Shown here in pieces: positions 16,989-26,399 of a stretch of DNA of 64,000 nt. Source of the stretch: an uncultured Saccharospirillaceae bacterium. Its GTDB lineage: Bacteria > Pseudomonadota > Gammaproteobacteria > Pseudomonadales > Oceanobacteraceae. The notes beneath the pieces are model-generated. The model searched no databases and was not told the DNA's origin. It worked only from the letters and a program-made list of their open reading frames with translations. Positions within the stretch are counted from its first letter, which is position 1. Every line of letters begins with the position of its first letter. The stretch is taken from the NCBI GenBank assembly GCA_947503895.1, contig CANNFT010000012.1, positions 142,009 through 206,008 of the forward strand, in the 5' to 3' direction. The position numbers were made by a program, and so were the translations under genes.

Positions 16989-17543
16989 ATGAAACTGCTT
17001 CGATTGCTTGCATCAGGATGCTTGGTAGTAGCAGCAAACGGCTGGGCAGGAGGCTCTCTGGATTTAAGTTTAAACAATGACTCTGCAGGATTAGAGTACG
17101 ATGCGACCAAGGTAGGTTCTGGGCTACATGTTGCAGCAGGTGTTGTTCACCATGAAGATGACGGGGACGTCGTTTCACTTGGCGTGAACGTAGTCGACGT
17201 TCGTTCTAGCCGGTCAAACCTATATATCGGGGTTGGCGGTAAAGTCTATGGTTTCATGACCGATCAAGAAGACAGCGGTGCCTTGGCTGTGGGCGGCTTC
17301 GTACGATATATGCCACCTTCACTAGGTGGATTTGGCATTGGCGGGCACCTTTACTATGCGCCAACTGTGACCTCATTTAACGACACAGAAAGCTTTATTG
17401 ATACCGGTGCGCGTCTTGAGTACAAACTTCTGCCGACTGCTCGTGTTTATCTCGGTTACCGTTTAATTCAAGCGGAAGAGCCAAATGAAGTCGAAATTGA
17501 AATCATCAAGGCTGGTCACTTCGGCATACGGATTGACTTTTAA
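16989..17543 (+). CDS. YfaZ-family outer membrane protein
   Basis: The 184-aa product has an N-terminal signal peptide (MKLLRLLASGCLVVAANGWAG). Alternating short strands rich in Gly and aromatics follow, ending in 'GHFGIRIDF' with the C-terminal Phe typical of outer-membrane barrels. Segments such as 'GVNVVDVR', 'YIGVGGKVYGF' and 'LAVGGFVRYMPP' resemble the YfaZ family of small predicted porins; no transport substrate is known. The following gene starts within its stop codon (TAATG). Confidence 0.75.
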   Translation: MKLLRLLASGCLVVAANGWAGGSLDLSLNNDSAGLEYDATKVGSGLHVAAGVVHHEDDGDVVSLGVNVVDVRSSRSNLYIGVGGKVYGFMTDQEDSGALAVGGFVRYMPPSLGGFGIGGHLYYAPTVTSFNDTESFIDTGARLEYKLLPTARVYLGYRLIQAEEPNEVEIEIIKAGHFGIRIDF

Positions 17544-17986
17544 TGTCGATGGCTAGAAGAACCAATCAGTGCTTGTTCAATGCGAAGCAGGCACTCAATG
17601 AATCAGAGGGCCTCTCTGATTCAGTTGTGCAGCGTCGACTAGAAGAAGCGGCGCTTTTTCATATCTACACGGCGATCAATAGTTACATGGTTGAAGTCTG
17701 TCGCCATTATGCCTTGCCACCATTTGCGAGTATTGAAAGCTTATTCGATCAGGTGCAATTGCCCGCTGAATTGAGCGAGCTTGCCGTGTTGAGCCAAGAT
17801 TCAGCCTCTTGGCTGTCAGCCTGCCTCAAATTGTACCGAAAAGTCCTAATGGAGGGGTTGGGCGATAACCGTCCAGCTGATTCATTAATTACTTCTCAAT
17901 CAGACTTTAATGCATTATTTCGTAACTGGTTGATTGAATTGGAAAAATTGATAAACCGCCAAAGAGAGCTCTACTTGGAGTGTTAA
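17543..17986 (+). CDS. DUF6586-type conserved protein
   Basis: The 147-aa, mostly helical cytoplasmic protein resembles a family found next to htpG in pseudomonads (DUF6586), with the opening 'ARRTNQCLFNAKQALNE' and a central 'EEAALFHIYTAINSYMVEVCRHY'. ATG 17543 shares a base with the preceding stop codon; an alternative ATG is at 17549. No catalytic motif is visible and no function is known. Translational coupling to the YfaZ-like gene is likely. Confidence 0.7.
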   Translation: MSMARRTNQCLFNAKQALNESEGLSDSVVQRRLEEAALFHIYTAINSYMVEVCRHYALPPFASIESLFDQVQLPAELSELAVLSQDSASWLSACLKLYRKVLMEGLGDNRPADSLITSQSDFNALFRNWLIELEKLINRQRELYLEC

Positions 17987-17993
17987 AAAGGCG

Positions 17994-18022
17994 TTGGAGG
18001 CCTAAATGCGCAGTGGTATACT
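17994..18022 (+). promoter_or_regulatory. Sigma-70 promoter for the small gene at 18064
   Basis: TTGGAG (17994-17999), an exact 17-bp spacer and TATACT (18017-18022) form a good promoter whose start would fall near 18029, 35 bases before the ATG. Confidence 0.65.
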
Positions 18023-18063
18023 CGCGCCCCTTTGTTATTTGTACCTTAATGAGTGAGTGATGT

Positions 18064-18312
18064 ATGGCAGCGATTTTTGAGATAGTAGAGTTGTCGGATG
18101 GTGATATCGCCCTCAAGCGTTCTGACGGCGAGGGTGAGCCGCTTGTACGTATTACATTTTCAGGTGATGCCAAATCCAGTTTTCCGGAACAGCATCTTGA
18201 AATTGCAAAAGCCATGATTGAGGCTGGCGTAAGAAAAGTGGGCGAGCTTTCAGGGGTTGAAGTGGAAGATACCTCCAGTATTGCTGATGTTGAAGAACAT
18301 ATATTGCATTAA
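18064..18312 (+). CDS. Small conserved hypothetical protein
   Basis: The 82-aa acidic protein (MAAIFEIVELSDGDIALKRS...) resembles a small cytoplasmic protein found in pseudomonads and relatives near htpG. It has a predicted strand pair (IFEIVEL.DGDIALKR, PLVRITFS) followed by a helix (HLEIAKAMIEAGVRKVGEL). No signal peptide, membrane segment or metal motif is visible and no function is known. It has its own promoter and ends 80 bases before a bidirectional terminator. Confidence 0.75.
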   Translation: MAAIFEIVELSDGDIALKRSDGEGEPLVRITFSGDAKSSFPEQHLEIAKAMIEAGVRKVGELSGVEVEDTSSIADVEEHILH

Positions 18313-18391
18313 TGATTCAGCGCTGCGAAGAAATGAGCAGCGTGGATGAATGTGGTTATTGTTCAATTGCATTCGCACCATAATCATCAAT

Positions 18392-18426
18392 AAAAAAGCC
18401 GCGCTATTTTAGCGCGGCTTTTTTTT
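18392..18426. terminator. Bidirectional intrinsic terminator
   Basis: AAAAAAGCCGCGCTA-TTT-TAGCGCGGCTTTTTTTT is a perfect stem flanked by A and T runs. It serves the plus-strand gene ending at 18312 and the minus-strand kinase ending at 18460. Confidence 0.93.
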
Positions 18427-18459
18427 ATGCGTCTGCTGCAGAATTTCACATAACGGAAG

Positions 18460-20145
18460 CTAGTGCCATTTTTTAAGTGTGTTGTGTAATGCTTGAATGG
18501 TAATGGGTTTTGATAAAAAGTCAGTCATACCCGCTTCAAAACATTGCTTTTGCTCTTTGGCGGTGGCGCCGGCCGTTAAGGCAATAACAGGAAGATCTTC
18601 AAAGGCCTTTTCGCTGCGAATTTTCCGTGTTGCGCCAAACCCATCTAGAACCGGCATTTGGCAGTCCATTAAAACAATATCAAATTGCCCATTATGCAAT
18701 GCGTCAATGGCCTCTGCACCATTGTTGGTAATATCAAATTGATACCCCAGCTTTTTAAGCATTGCTTTGACTACGAGTTGATTCGTGACGTTATCCTCTG
18801 CTACGAGAATACGAACGTTCGAAGCGGGCTGTGAGGTCGAGTGACTCGCTTGATAATCGCTATCATTGTTCATTTCTCCTTTAGCCGCAGCTACGGTAAA
18901 GCTAAAGGTTGAACCTTGACCTTCTTCACTGATGAGTTTGATTTTTCCGCCCATTAATTCCACTAGGCGCTTACTGATTTGCAACCCTAATCCTGTACCA
19001 CCATATTTGCGTGTTGTTGATGAATCGGCTTGTGTGAACGCTTCAAAGAGCTGTTTTTGTTTATCGACAGGGATACCAATGCCTGTGTCGCGAATTTCAA
19101 ATTCTAAGACAAAATCATTGCCTTCTTTTGACGCAATACTGACGTTTAAATATACACCGCCTTCATGGGTAAACTTAATGCTGTTACCAATTAAGTTAAG
19201 TAAAATTTGTTTTAATCTGAGGGGATCACCGAGTATGTAAGGTGGGATATCTTTATCAATGGTAAATTTAAATTCTAAATTTTTGTTTCTGAGTTGTGCT
19301 AAGAATAACCCGCTGAGTGTTTCGCAGACTTCAATCATCTGAAAGTTAGTGTTTTCGAGTTCTAGCTTGCCAGCCTCGATTTTAGAGAAGTCTAATATGT
19401 CATTGATAATCGAGAGCAGTGCTTCGCCTGAACCTCGAATCGTTTGCAGGTATTGGCTTTGTTCGTCCGTCAGCGGGGTGCCGGCAAGAATATCAGCAAT
19501 GCCGATGATGCCGTTCAGCGGTGTGCGAATTTCGTGGCTCATATGAGCTAAGAATTGTGATTTTGCTTGAGAGGCGGCTTCCGCTGCTTTGGATTCCTGC
19601 TCCACCATCATGATTTGCTTTTGTAACTCAGCTGCATGGCGGATGTCTCGGTAGGAGCGCAACGCGTTTAGCATGGCCATGCGCAATTTATGCGCTGTTA
19701 AGTCGGTCTTACTGAGGTAATCGTTGATGTCGTAGTCATGGAAAACGGATTCCTCGGGTGCTGCGCCTGGTTGGCCTGTGCGGATTAACAGCCGGACTTC
19801 ATTGTTGCTCAGCTCATTACGGATGTGATTGACCAGGCGCAGACCGGCATCGTCTGTTTCCATGACGACATCGAGTAAAATAACCGCTACATCTTGTCTT
19901 TGGTCGAGGAAGGCCCTTGCCTGAGTGGCGCTCATGGCGCTTTCTAGGCGAATCCGGCTGCCATCAAAGGTAAAGCCCTTTAGAACCATATTAGTGAGTT
20001 GGTGGACGTATTCATCGTCGTCCACCACGAGAATCAGATACTCATGCCCATCATCCGACTTTGGCGAGTGTATTGTGGGTTGCTCTTGAGTTTCGGTTGG
20101 TTCATCTGACTCAGGGCCAAACAGCAACTCACTACCTGAGCTCAT
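18460..20145 (-). CDS. Hybrid sensor histidine kinase, REC-HisKA-HATPase-REC
   Basis: The 561-aa protein has no membrane segment and no classical sensor domain. An N-terminal receiver (about 35-165) has a phospho-acceptor Asp near residue 92 in 'VILLDVVME'. With 'LIRTGQPGAAPE' and 'YDINDYLSKTDLT' it resembles receivers that precede DUF3369 domains. A coiled coil follows, then HisKA with His204 in 'HMSHEIRTPLNG'. The HATPase has an N-box (LIGNSIKFT), 'DTGIGI' and 'GGTGLGL'. A C-terminal receiver (445-561) has Asp494 and Lys546. Input therefore probably comes by phosphotransfer or partner binding. No cognate output gene is adjacent; the thi operon upstream is read in the same direction but is probably independent. 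Confidence 0.92.
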   Translation of the reverse strand: MSSGSELLFGPESDEPTETQEQPTIHSPKSDDGHEYLILVVDDDEYVHQLTNMVLKGFTFDGSRIRLESAMSATQARAFLDQRQDVAVILLDVVMETDDAGLRLVNHIRNELSNNEVRLLIRTGQPGAAPEESVFHDYDINDYLSKTDLTAHKLRMAMLNALRSYRDIRHAAELQKQIMMVEQESKAAEAASQAKSQFLAHMSHEIRTPLNGIIGIADILAGTPLTDEQSQYLQTIRGSGEALLSIINDILDFSKIEAGKLELENTNFQMIEVCETLSGLFLAQLRNKNLEFKFTIDKDIPPYILGDPLRLKQILLNLIGNSIKFTHEGGVYLNVSIASKEGNDFVLEFEIRDTGIGIPVDKQKQLFEAFTQADSSTTRKYGGTGLGLQISKRLVELMGGKIKLISEEGQGSTFSFTVAAAKGEMNNDSDYQASHSTSQPASNVRILVAEDNVTNQLVVKAMLKKLGYQFDITNNGAEAIDALHNGQFDIVLMDCQMPVLDGFGATRKIRSEKAFEDLPVIALTAGATAKEQKQCFEAGMTDFLSKPITIQALHNTLKKWH

Positions 20146-20260
20146 TCATTCACTCCATATTCGTTAAATGGGCATTGTCTGGGGCCGGTAGAACGATGGC
20201 ATTAGGCGATAACATTCAACGTGCGGCCCATGTTTACCTAGTATAGCCATATGTAGAAAC

Positions 20261-21826
20261 TTACTTCGACCCCAATTGGTGCATAAACTGTGAAACAGCC
20301 TTAATTACAGAGGGTGATTTTGTGATAGCAGAGACAACTGCTACAGATTTCACACCAGTTTGTAATACTGAGTCGAGATTGCGTAGGTTTATACCGCCAA
20401 TTGCGGTCAGTGGGAAGTGGGATTTTAGAATCTTTACCCAGCGATTCAGATTTTCCATGCCGACTACCTGAACTTCCTTGGTGTCGGTCGGGAAAATTGC
20501 CCCAATCGCGATATAGCTGGGCTTTAGCGTGGCAGCCCTTGCCCATTCAAACTCCCCGTGAGTACTGACACCTAGTCGTATCCCTGCTGTTTTAATCGCT
20601 GATAAATCCGCTTCGTATAAGTCTTCTTGCCCCAAATGAACACCGTATGCGTGATGCTTGATGGCCAATTGCCAATAGTCATTAATAAACAAACGTATGC
20701 CATAAGGTTGTGTAATAGAGACGGCTTCTTTCACGAGTGCATCCAATGCCTCTGGCGCAACATCTTTAACACGAAGCTGAAGGGTGGATATGCCCATCGG
20801 TGCGAGGATCCGAAGCCATTCGAGGCTATCTACAACCGGGTAGAGGCCAAGCTCACTGGTGCCGCAGTCTGCAAAAGGATGGTCACTGAAAAGGCGCCCG
20901 TCTGGTTTAGGTACATAGGTGTCGGAAGGGTGATGGTCATGAATTTGAGGGTAATGAGAGAATACCTCCGGAAAGGCCCCTTTGCTGATCGGGCCAGCAC
21001 CGGTTCCCACTTGATAGCCAGATTTTAAGCCTTGGTGAATGTAGGCGGAGGCAATGGTGGCAGCATCCTGGACGTTTTGACCTTGAGCCACCAGTGTGGC
21101 GATGGCGCTGGCCATAGTACAACCGGTGCCTCGACTATTTTGAACGTCCATGCGTGGTTGGGTTAACCAAGCACGTATTGGCGAAGACCCTGTCCACGAT
21201 TCACAGATGGACAAGTAATCGTGGCAGTGTTCGGATTCTAATGCACCGTGCCCGCCCTTAATGAGTACGCAAGGCGCGCCCATATCGTGAATACATTGTG
21301 CCGCTCGCTGAATGTCTTCGTTGGACTGTATGATCAAACCACTCAGTGCTGCGGCTTCATCAAGATTGGGTGTCACCATGTCGACGACTGGCAGCAACCT
21401 TTTAAGTTGGTCAATTGCTGAAAGCATCGCCAACGTATCACCAGAACTGGCCACCATGACAGGGTCCAATATTCTGAAGGCTTCCAGTTCTGGCAGTGTT
21501 TCTTCAAGCACATCGACTTGATCTGCGTCGCCGAGCAGTCCGATTTTAATGGCTTTGGCTGGAATATCTTTTTGCAGGCTTTGCAATTGCGCAAGAAAAT
21601 CCGAAAGTGAAATCGGTGAGACTTTTGATACGGCCTTGCTGTTCTGCGCCGTGACGGCTGTCAATATTGAGCACGGGTGGCCACCCAATTGATGAACGGC
21701 AGTAATATCTACTTGCATACCGGCATGGCCGGCGCTATCTGATGCAGATATACACCATACTACTGGCCGAGTATTTTCAGAGTTTTCCATGAGTGTATGG
21801 CTAGATGGGGTGGGTTCTAATTGCAT
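20261..21826 (-). CDS. thiDE: Fused HMP(-P) kinase / thiamine-phosphate synthase (ThiD-ThiE)
   Basis: The 521-aa protein joins two thiamine-pathway enzymes. Residues about 20-290 are ThiD (ribokinase-like, 'SASDSAGHAGMQVD', 'DPVMVASSGD', 'LIKGGHG', 'GTGCTMASAIA'), which phosphorylates HMP to HMP-PP. Residues about 330-521 are ThiE (TIM barrel, 'STLQLRVKD', 'LFINDYWQLA', 'GVHLGQEDL', 'LGVSTH', 'IAIGAIFPTDTKE', 'AIGGINLRNL'), which joins HMP-PP and thiazole phosphate. Fusions of thiD and thiE are known in some bacteria. It starts 4 bases after thiG on the minus strand and is the last gene of the thi operon. Confidence 0.93.
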   Translation of the reverse strand: MQLEPTPSSHTLMENSENTRPVVWCISASDSAGHAGMQVDITAVHQLGGHPCSILTAVTAQNSKAVSKVSPISLSDFLAQLQSLQKDIPAKAIKIGLLGDADQVDVLEETLPELEAFRILDPVMVASSGDTLAMLSAIDQLKRLLPVVDMVTPNLDEAAALSGLIIQSNEDIQRAAQCIHDMGAPCVLIKGGHGALESEHCHDYLSICESWTGSSPIRAWLTQPRMDVQNSRGTGCTMASAIATLVAQGQNVQDAATIASAYIHQGLKSGYQVGTGAGPISKGAFPEVFSHYPQIHDHHPSDTYVPKPDGRLFSDHPFADCGTSELGLYPVVDSLEWLRILAPMGISTLQLRVKDVAPEALDALVKEAVSITQPYGIRLFINDYWQLAIKHHAYGVHLGQEDLYEADLSAIKTAGIRLGVSTHGEFEWARAATLKPSYIAIGAIFPTDTKEVQVVGMENLNRWVKILKSHFPLTAIGGINLRNLDSVLQTGVKSVAVVSAITKSPSVIKAVSQFMHQLGSK

Positions 21827-21830
21827 TCGA

Positions 21831-22622
21831 TTACTGCCCTTGATGCCAAAAAGGCATACCGATGGTCGGAGTGCTGGGTTCAGCGGTTTGGCGTTTTAAC
21901 ATCAGCCCACTTTCGTAGGCGAGACGACCGGAATCAATGGCCAATTTAAACGCTGTAGCCATGCCAACAGGATCGTGTGCTTTCGCAACTGCGGTATTGA
22001 GCAGTACGGCGTCGTAACCCATTTCAAGCGCTTCTGTCGCTTGAGAAGGGGCACCAATTCCCGCATCAATAATCAGCGGAATCTGGGGTAAACGCTCTCT
22101 AATGGTTTTTAAATTGTACTTGTTTAATAGGCCTTGACCCGTTCCAATGGGTGCTCCCCAAGGCATGAGCACTTCGCATCCAGCGTCCATTAATTTCTGG
22201 CAAACCACTAAGTCATCGGTGCAGTATGGTAAGACTTTGAAACCTCTTTTTATCAGCTCAGAGGCCGCATCAATAAGACCATACGGGTCGGGTTGCAAGT
22301 TGTAGTCGTCCCCGATTACTTCCAGTTTCAGCCAGTCTGTTTGAAAAATCTCACGCGACATTTCTGCCAAGGTAATGGCTTCTTGTGCTGTCTTACAGCC
22401 GGCTGTATTTGGTAATAGTTGTAATCCCATCTCCTGAATGTATTTCCAGATGATTTGGCCTTCCTGCTGAGCTGGATTTTGGCGGCGTAAGGATAGGGTG
22501 ATGATTTCAGCACCGGAGGCTTTTACCGCTTCATCCATTACCGCAGGTGAAGGGTAGAGAGCTGAGCCAATGAGCAGTCGACTGGAGAAGAATTGGTCGT
22601 ATAGTTTGAGCGGGTTTTTCAT
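21831..22622 (-). CDS. thiG: Thiazole synthase ThiG
   Basis: ThiG condenses DXP, dehydroglycine (made here by ThiO) and sulfur from ThiS thiocarboxylate into the thiazole phosphate moiety. The 263-aa TIM-barrel protein shows 'LYDQFFSSRLLIGSALYPSP', 'LPNTAGCKTAQEA', the Schiff-base lysine region 'WLKLEVIGD', 'PWGAPIGTGQGL' and 'IIDAGIGAPSQATEALEMGYDAVLLNTAVA', all diagnostic. GAGG lies 5 bases before the ATG at 22622. A 165-bp gap separates it from thiS, unusually long for this pair. Confidence 0.97.
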   Translation of the reverse strand: MKNPLKLYDQFFSSRLLIGSALYPSPAVMDEAVKASGAEIITLSLRRQNPAQQEGQIIWKYIQEMGLQLLPNTAGCKTAQEAITLAEMSREIFQTDWLKLEVIGDDYNLQPDPYGLIDAASELIKRGFKVLPYCTDDLVVCQKLMDAGCEVLMPWGAPIGTGQGLLNKYNLKTIRERLPQIPLIIDAGIGAPSQATEALEMGYDAVLLNTAVAKAHDPVGMATAFKLAIDSGRLAYESGLMLKRQTAEPSTPTIGMPFWHQGQ

Positions 22623-22787
22623 CGTTACCTCGGCCTATGCCCATTCGTAAAATATTGGTAACCCAGTAGCAAAATTACCGTGATCAATTTATTGCTAATC
22701 TTTCCATTCACAATTTTAGGTGGACGTGCCTTTAAAGGCGCGTGAATGGATGCAAACCATTGATAAATACTTGCAACAAAAGTGTGA

Positions 22788-22991
22788 TTAACCGCCGGCA
22801 ATCGGCGCGACAATGTCCACCTTGTCTCCTTGGTTTAAAAAGAATTCTGTGTAGGTTGACTTAGGAACGAATTCTCCATTAACCGCAATCGCAAATTGAT
22901 TACCTGAATAGCCTAACTCGGAAATCAATTCTGCCAATACCGATGAATTGACTGCCTGCGTTTCGCCATTAATATTTATTGTTAATGCCAT
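22788..22991 (-). CDS. thiS: Sulfur carrier protein ThiS
   Basis: ThiS is a ubiquitin-like carrier whose C-terminal glycine is adenylated and converted to a thiocarboxylate. The 67-aa form starting at 22991 (MALTININGETQ) is close to the usual 66 aa; upstream in-frame starts up to 23018 exist. The end 'VDIVAPIAGG' has the required Gly-Gly terminus. No thiF is visible in the window, so adenylation must be done by a ThiF/MoeB homologue elsewhere. It lies just downstream of thiO. Confidence 0.95.
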   Translation of the reverse strand: MALTININGETQAVNSSVLAELISELGYSGNQFAIAVNGEFVPKSTYTEFFLNQGDKVDIVAPIAGG

Positions 22992-23038
22992 CATGTTGCT
23001 TATTTCATTTCTCATCAATTGAGTGGTGGTTGCTAGCG

Positions 23039-24304
23039 CTATGAAATTGGCTGAGCATGAAAAGTGGTGGGCCGCATTAAACTTGTCAGTTGAGATAACA
23101 CGTCTTCAACAATGACTGGACTGAGTAAATAGCCATGGCGATATAAACCATTCGCGCTAATTAAACCGTCTTGTGACTGGACCCTAGGTAAATTATCCAT
23201 AAAGGCGGGTCGACAGTTTACGCTCTGTTCAATGATGCGGGCTTCTGAAAACGCGGGGTTTATCGTGTAGAGCGCACTGCTTAATTCGAGATTCGACTGT
23301 AAGCTCATGGGTGACATATCGTCGCTTTCAATTTCAGTGGCTCCGATAACAAAATGCTGATTGGGTTTGGGAACCACGTATAATTTATACCTTGGGTGCA
23401 TTAAACGCACTGGGCGATTAAGTGTGATTTCGGATGATTGAACCATCAGCACTTCACCTCGCACACCTCTTAGCATGTGTTTACAGGTACGATCTGCGGA
23501 TAACTCATCATTTTTTACTTGTGCACCAAGGCCACGGCAATCAATGACACAATCAAATGTATGGGCGGTCGGGCGGTTTGAATGCAATGTAGTAATGATA
23601 TGCGGCTCGCACATGACCGGTGTGTTTTCTATTAAATTAACGTTCAGCGCTTTTAGCAGACTTAACAATCTATTGAGCAAACGTCGATTATCGATATCGG
23701 CTTCTTGCGTTAAATAAAGCCCTTGTTGAAAGTGTTCGAGTGCTGGTTCTAAGACCGCTAACCTTTGTTGATTACAATCTTCGATACGGGCTTCAAACTG
23801 AGGGCGCGCTGCAGAGGCTGTTTGGTGAGAAGGATTCAGCGAGCTGAGTTTTTGCTTTAAGTCAGCACGAAACTGTGAGAGTTCCGCCCAATCTTGAGGA
23901 TGTGCCACGACCAAGCTGCCAGCTTGACGGTACAGTGAATGCTCTGAATCTAGATGCGCAAATTTGAGAGGTGTATTGGTTTCTGCCAATGAATCGGCCA
24001 TGTTATTGAGATCATTTTGTAGCGTTTGCATCCATCTTGGCCAAATCTCTAGGCTGCGCATACCCATTTCATAAATTGGCAGAGGGCAATGTACGATCTC
24101 ACTGAGTGGTGAAATCATACCTGCGGCGGTCCAGCAGGCACCTTTTGGATGATCAAATGTGTGTGACTCGAAGAGCGCGACGTCATGCCCTTGCCGAGCT
24201 AATTGCCAAGCCGACAACCGTCCTAAAAGTCCGCCTCCTGCAATGCCGATGTTGAGCGGCGTGGTCAGCGGTGTCGGTTTTTCGTGAATGGAATGATTTG
24301 ACAT
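23039..24304 (-). CDS. thiO: Glycine oxidase ThiO
   Basis: ThiO is a DAO-family flavoenzyme that oxidises glycine to the imine used by ThiG, replacing the ThiH radical enzyme of enterobacteria. The protein (about 421 aa from ATG 24304; an in-frame GTG at 24313 is also possible) has the FAD motif 'IGIAGGGLLGRLSAWQLARQGHDVALFE'-type Rossmann start near residue 20. 'CIDCRGLGA'-like and 'RGEVLMV' segments follow, and the C-terminal DAO block is 'NGLYRHGYLLSPV'. It lies between thiC and thiS, which supports ThiO rather than another amino-acid oxidase. Confidence 0.93.
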   Translation of the reverse strand: MSNHSIHEKPTPLTTPLNIGIAGGGLLGRLSAWQLARQGHDVALFESHTFDHPKGACWTAAGMISPLSEIVHCPLPIYEMGMRSLEIWPRWMQTLQNDLNNMADSLAETNTPLKFAHLDSEHSLYRQAGSLVVAHPQDWAELSQFRADLKQKLSSLNPSHQTASAARPQFEARIEDCNQQRLAVLEPALEHFQQGLYLTQEADIDNRRLLNRLLSLLKALNVNLIENTPVMCEPHIITTLHSNRPTAHTFDCVIDCRGLGAQVKNDELSADRTCKHMLRGVRGEVLMVQSSEITLNRPVRLMHPRYKLYVVPKPNQHFVIGATEIESDDMSPMSLQSNLELSSALYTINPAFSEARIIEQSVNCRPAFMDNLPRVQSQDGLISANGLYRHGYLLSPVIVEDVLSQLTSLMRPTTFHAQPIS

Positions 24305-24455
24305 ATTTTTCACAAATGATGAAAAAATTTAAATGCACACGCATTTCTAACAATTGGTGCGAGTCAATATTGCAAGCCTGAAGTCCATGGCGGGTGGTCA
24401 GTGACTGCAATATTGACTTTCTTAGCAACGTTTTAGGAAAGCTAAAGTGACCAAC

Positions 24456-26327
24456 TTACACTTCGTGGTAAATCTCACTGCCAGTTTCTTTAAACTTTTC
24501 TGACATTTCAGACATACCTTGTTCAGCCTGTTCTTTCTCATTTGCGTAATCTCGTACTTCTTGTGAGATTTTCATCGAGCAGAACTTTGGTCCGCACATG
24601 GAGCAAAAGTGTGCAACTTTGGCAGAGTCTTTAGGTAGCGTTTCATCGTGATACGCTCGCGCCGTGTACGGGTCGATAGCCAAATTGAATTGATCTTCCC
24701 AGCGAAATTCAAAACGTGCCTTTGACATAGCGTCATCATGCACTTGCGCGCCAGGGTGACCTTTTGCTAAATCAGCTGCGTGTGCTGCAATTTTATACAT
24801 GATGAGTCCTTGTTGAACGTCATCTTTATTGGGCAAGCCTAGGTGCTCCTTGGGCGTGACGTAGCATAGCATTGCGCAGCCGTACCAGCCGATTAATGCC
24901 GCACCGATGCCGGAAGTAAAATGGTCATAACCGGGTGCGATATCTGTGGTCAGCGGCCCAAGCGTATAAAATGGCGCTTCATCACAATGCTTTAATTGTT
25001 CTTCCATGTTTTCTTTGATCATGTGCATGGGAACATGTCCAGGCCCTTCGATAAAGACCTGTACGTCGTGCTTCCACGCAATTTTGGCTAGCTCACCCAG
25101 CGTGCGAAGTTCGGAAAATTGTGCTTCGTCATTGGCGTCAGCGACAGAACCTGGACGTAAACCATCGCCTAAAGAGAAGGTGACATCATAGGCTTTCATG
25201 ATTTCGCAAATTTCTTCAAAGTGCGTGTATAAAAAGTTTTCTTTGTGATGTGCAAGACACCACTTTGCCATGATGGAGCCACCACGACTAACAATACCGG
25301 TAACCCGTTTAGCCGTCATGGGGACATAACGCAGTAAAACACCGGCATGAATGGTGAAATAATCCACCCCTTGTTCTGCCTGCTCAATTAGCGTGTCGCG
25401 GAATAACTCCCATGTTAAGTTTTCGGCAACGCCATCACATTTTTCCAGAGCCTGATATATGGGAACCGTTCCGATGGGCACAGGCGAGTTACGAATAATC
25501 CACTCGCGTGTTTCGTGAATGTTTTTTCCTGTTGAGAGATCCATGACTGTGTCACCGCCCCAACGAGTGGACCACACCAGTTTTTCAACTTCTTCTTCAA
25601 TAGAGGACGTCAGTGCGGAATTACCAATATTCGAATTCACCTTAGTGCGGAAATTCCGACCAATAATCATGGGTTCTGATTCAGGGTGATTAATATTGCA
25701 GGGGATGACCGCTCGACCGCGCGCCACTTCGTCGCGTACAAATTCGGGCGTGATCATTTTAGGAATACTGGCACCAAAACTCATGCCCGGATGCTGGGTT
25801 TCGAGTGCTTTATCCATTTGCGCTTCACTCAACGCCAGGTTTTCGCGAATGGCAATGTACTCCATCTCGGGCGTAATGATGCCTTGGCGTGCGTAATGTA
25901 ATTGGGTGACGTTTTTACCAGCAATGGCTTTTCGTGGTTGGCGTTTGTACTCAAATCGTAGGTGATCTAACGTAATATTTTGGTCGCGTACAGTGGCATA
26001 CTGTGAAGTGAAACCATCGAGCAAAGCGCTGTCACTACGTTCTTCAATCCATTTTTGGCGAAGAGGGGTTAACCCTTTTCTAACGTCAATATTCACGTTT
26101 GGATCGGTGTAAGGCCCCGAAGTATCGTAGACTCGAACCGGTGGATTCTCTTCTGTCTCGCCATTTTGAAGCGTCGTAGGTGTCAGTTCTATTTCACGCA
26201 TAGCCACTTGAATGTCGCTGCGAGAACCTTCGACGTGAATTTTACGTGATGCGGGAAAGGGTTGCGTGGAAAGTTGGTCTACGCTGGCGGTTTCGCTCAG
26301 CTTTTTACCGATATCACTGCCCATCAT
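24456..26327 (-). CDS. thiC: Phosphomethylpyrimidine synthase ThiC
   Basis: ThiC is a radical-SAM enzyme converting aminoimidazole ribotide to HMP phosphate. The start at 26327 (or the adjacent ATG at 26324) is preferred because GGAG lies just upstream and the sequence from there aligns with pseudomonad ThiC; in-frame upstream starts at 26342 and 26384 have no good ribosome site. The product is 623 aa. 'GRNFRTKVNSNIGNSALTSS'-type, 'WGGDTVMDLSTG' and 'GEHVP'-region blocks are recognisable, and the C-terminal cluster motif is CSMCGPKFC. It is the first gene of the thi operon, 70-75 bases after the TPP riboswitch. Confidence 0.97.
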   Translation of the reverse strand: MMGSDIGKKLSETASVDQLSTQPFPASRKIHVEGSRSDIQVAMREIELTPTTLQNGETEENPPVRVYDTSGPYTDPNVNIDVRKGLTPLRQKWIEERSDSALLDGFTSQYATVRDQNITLDHLRFEYKRQPRKAIAGKNVTQLHYARQGIITPEMEYIAIRENLALSEAQMDKALETQHPGMSFGASIPKMITPEFVRDEVARGRAVIPCNINHPESEPMIIGRNFRTKVNSNIGNSALTSSIEEEVEKLVWSTRWGGDTVMDLSTGKNIHETREWIIRNSPVPIGTVPIYQALEKCDGVAENLTWELFRDTLIEQAEQGVDYFTIHAGVLLRYVPMTAKRVTGIVSRGGSIMAKWCLAHHKENFLYTHFEEICEIMKAYDVTFSLGDGLRPGSVADANDEAQFSELRTLGELAKIAWKHDVQVFIEGPGHVPMHMIKENMEEQLKHCDEAPFYTLGPLTTDIAPGYDHFTSGIGAALIGWYGCAMLCYVTPKEHLGLPNKDDVQQGLIMYKIAAHAADLAKGHPGAQVHDDAMSKARFEFRWEDQFNLAIDPYTARAYHDETLPKDSAKVAHFCSMCGPKFCSMKISQEVRDYANEKEQAEQGMSEMSEKFKETGSEIYHEV

Positions 26328-26399
26328 ATGCTCCAATTTCATTATTATGGGGCCAGCGAGCGCATGAAAGACGGGATGGGCCAAACGAATATGAACGGA

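Noticed and set aside
22730..22750. GCCTTTAAAGGC palindrome in the thiS-thiG gap
   Set aside because: Short, with no T run or second copy seen; cannot be assigned a role.
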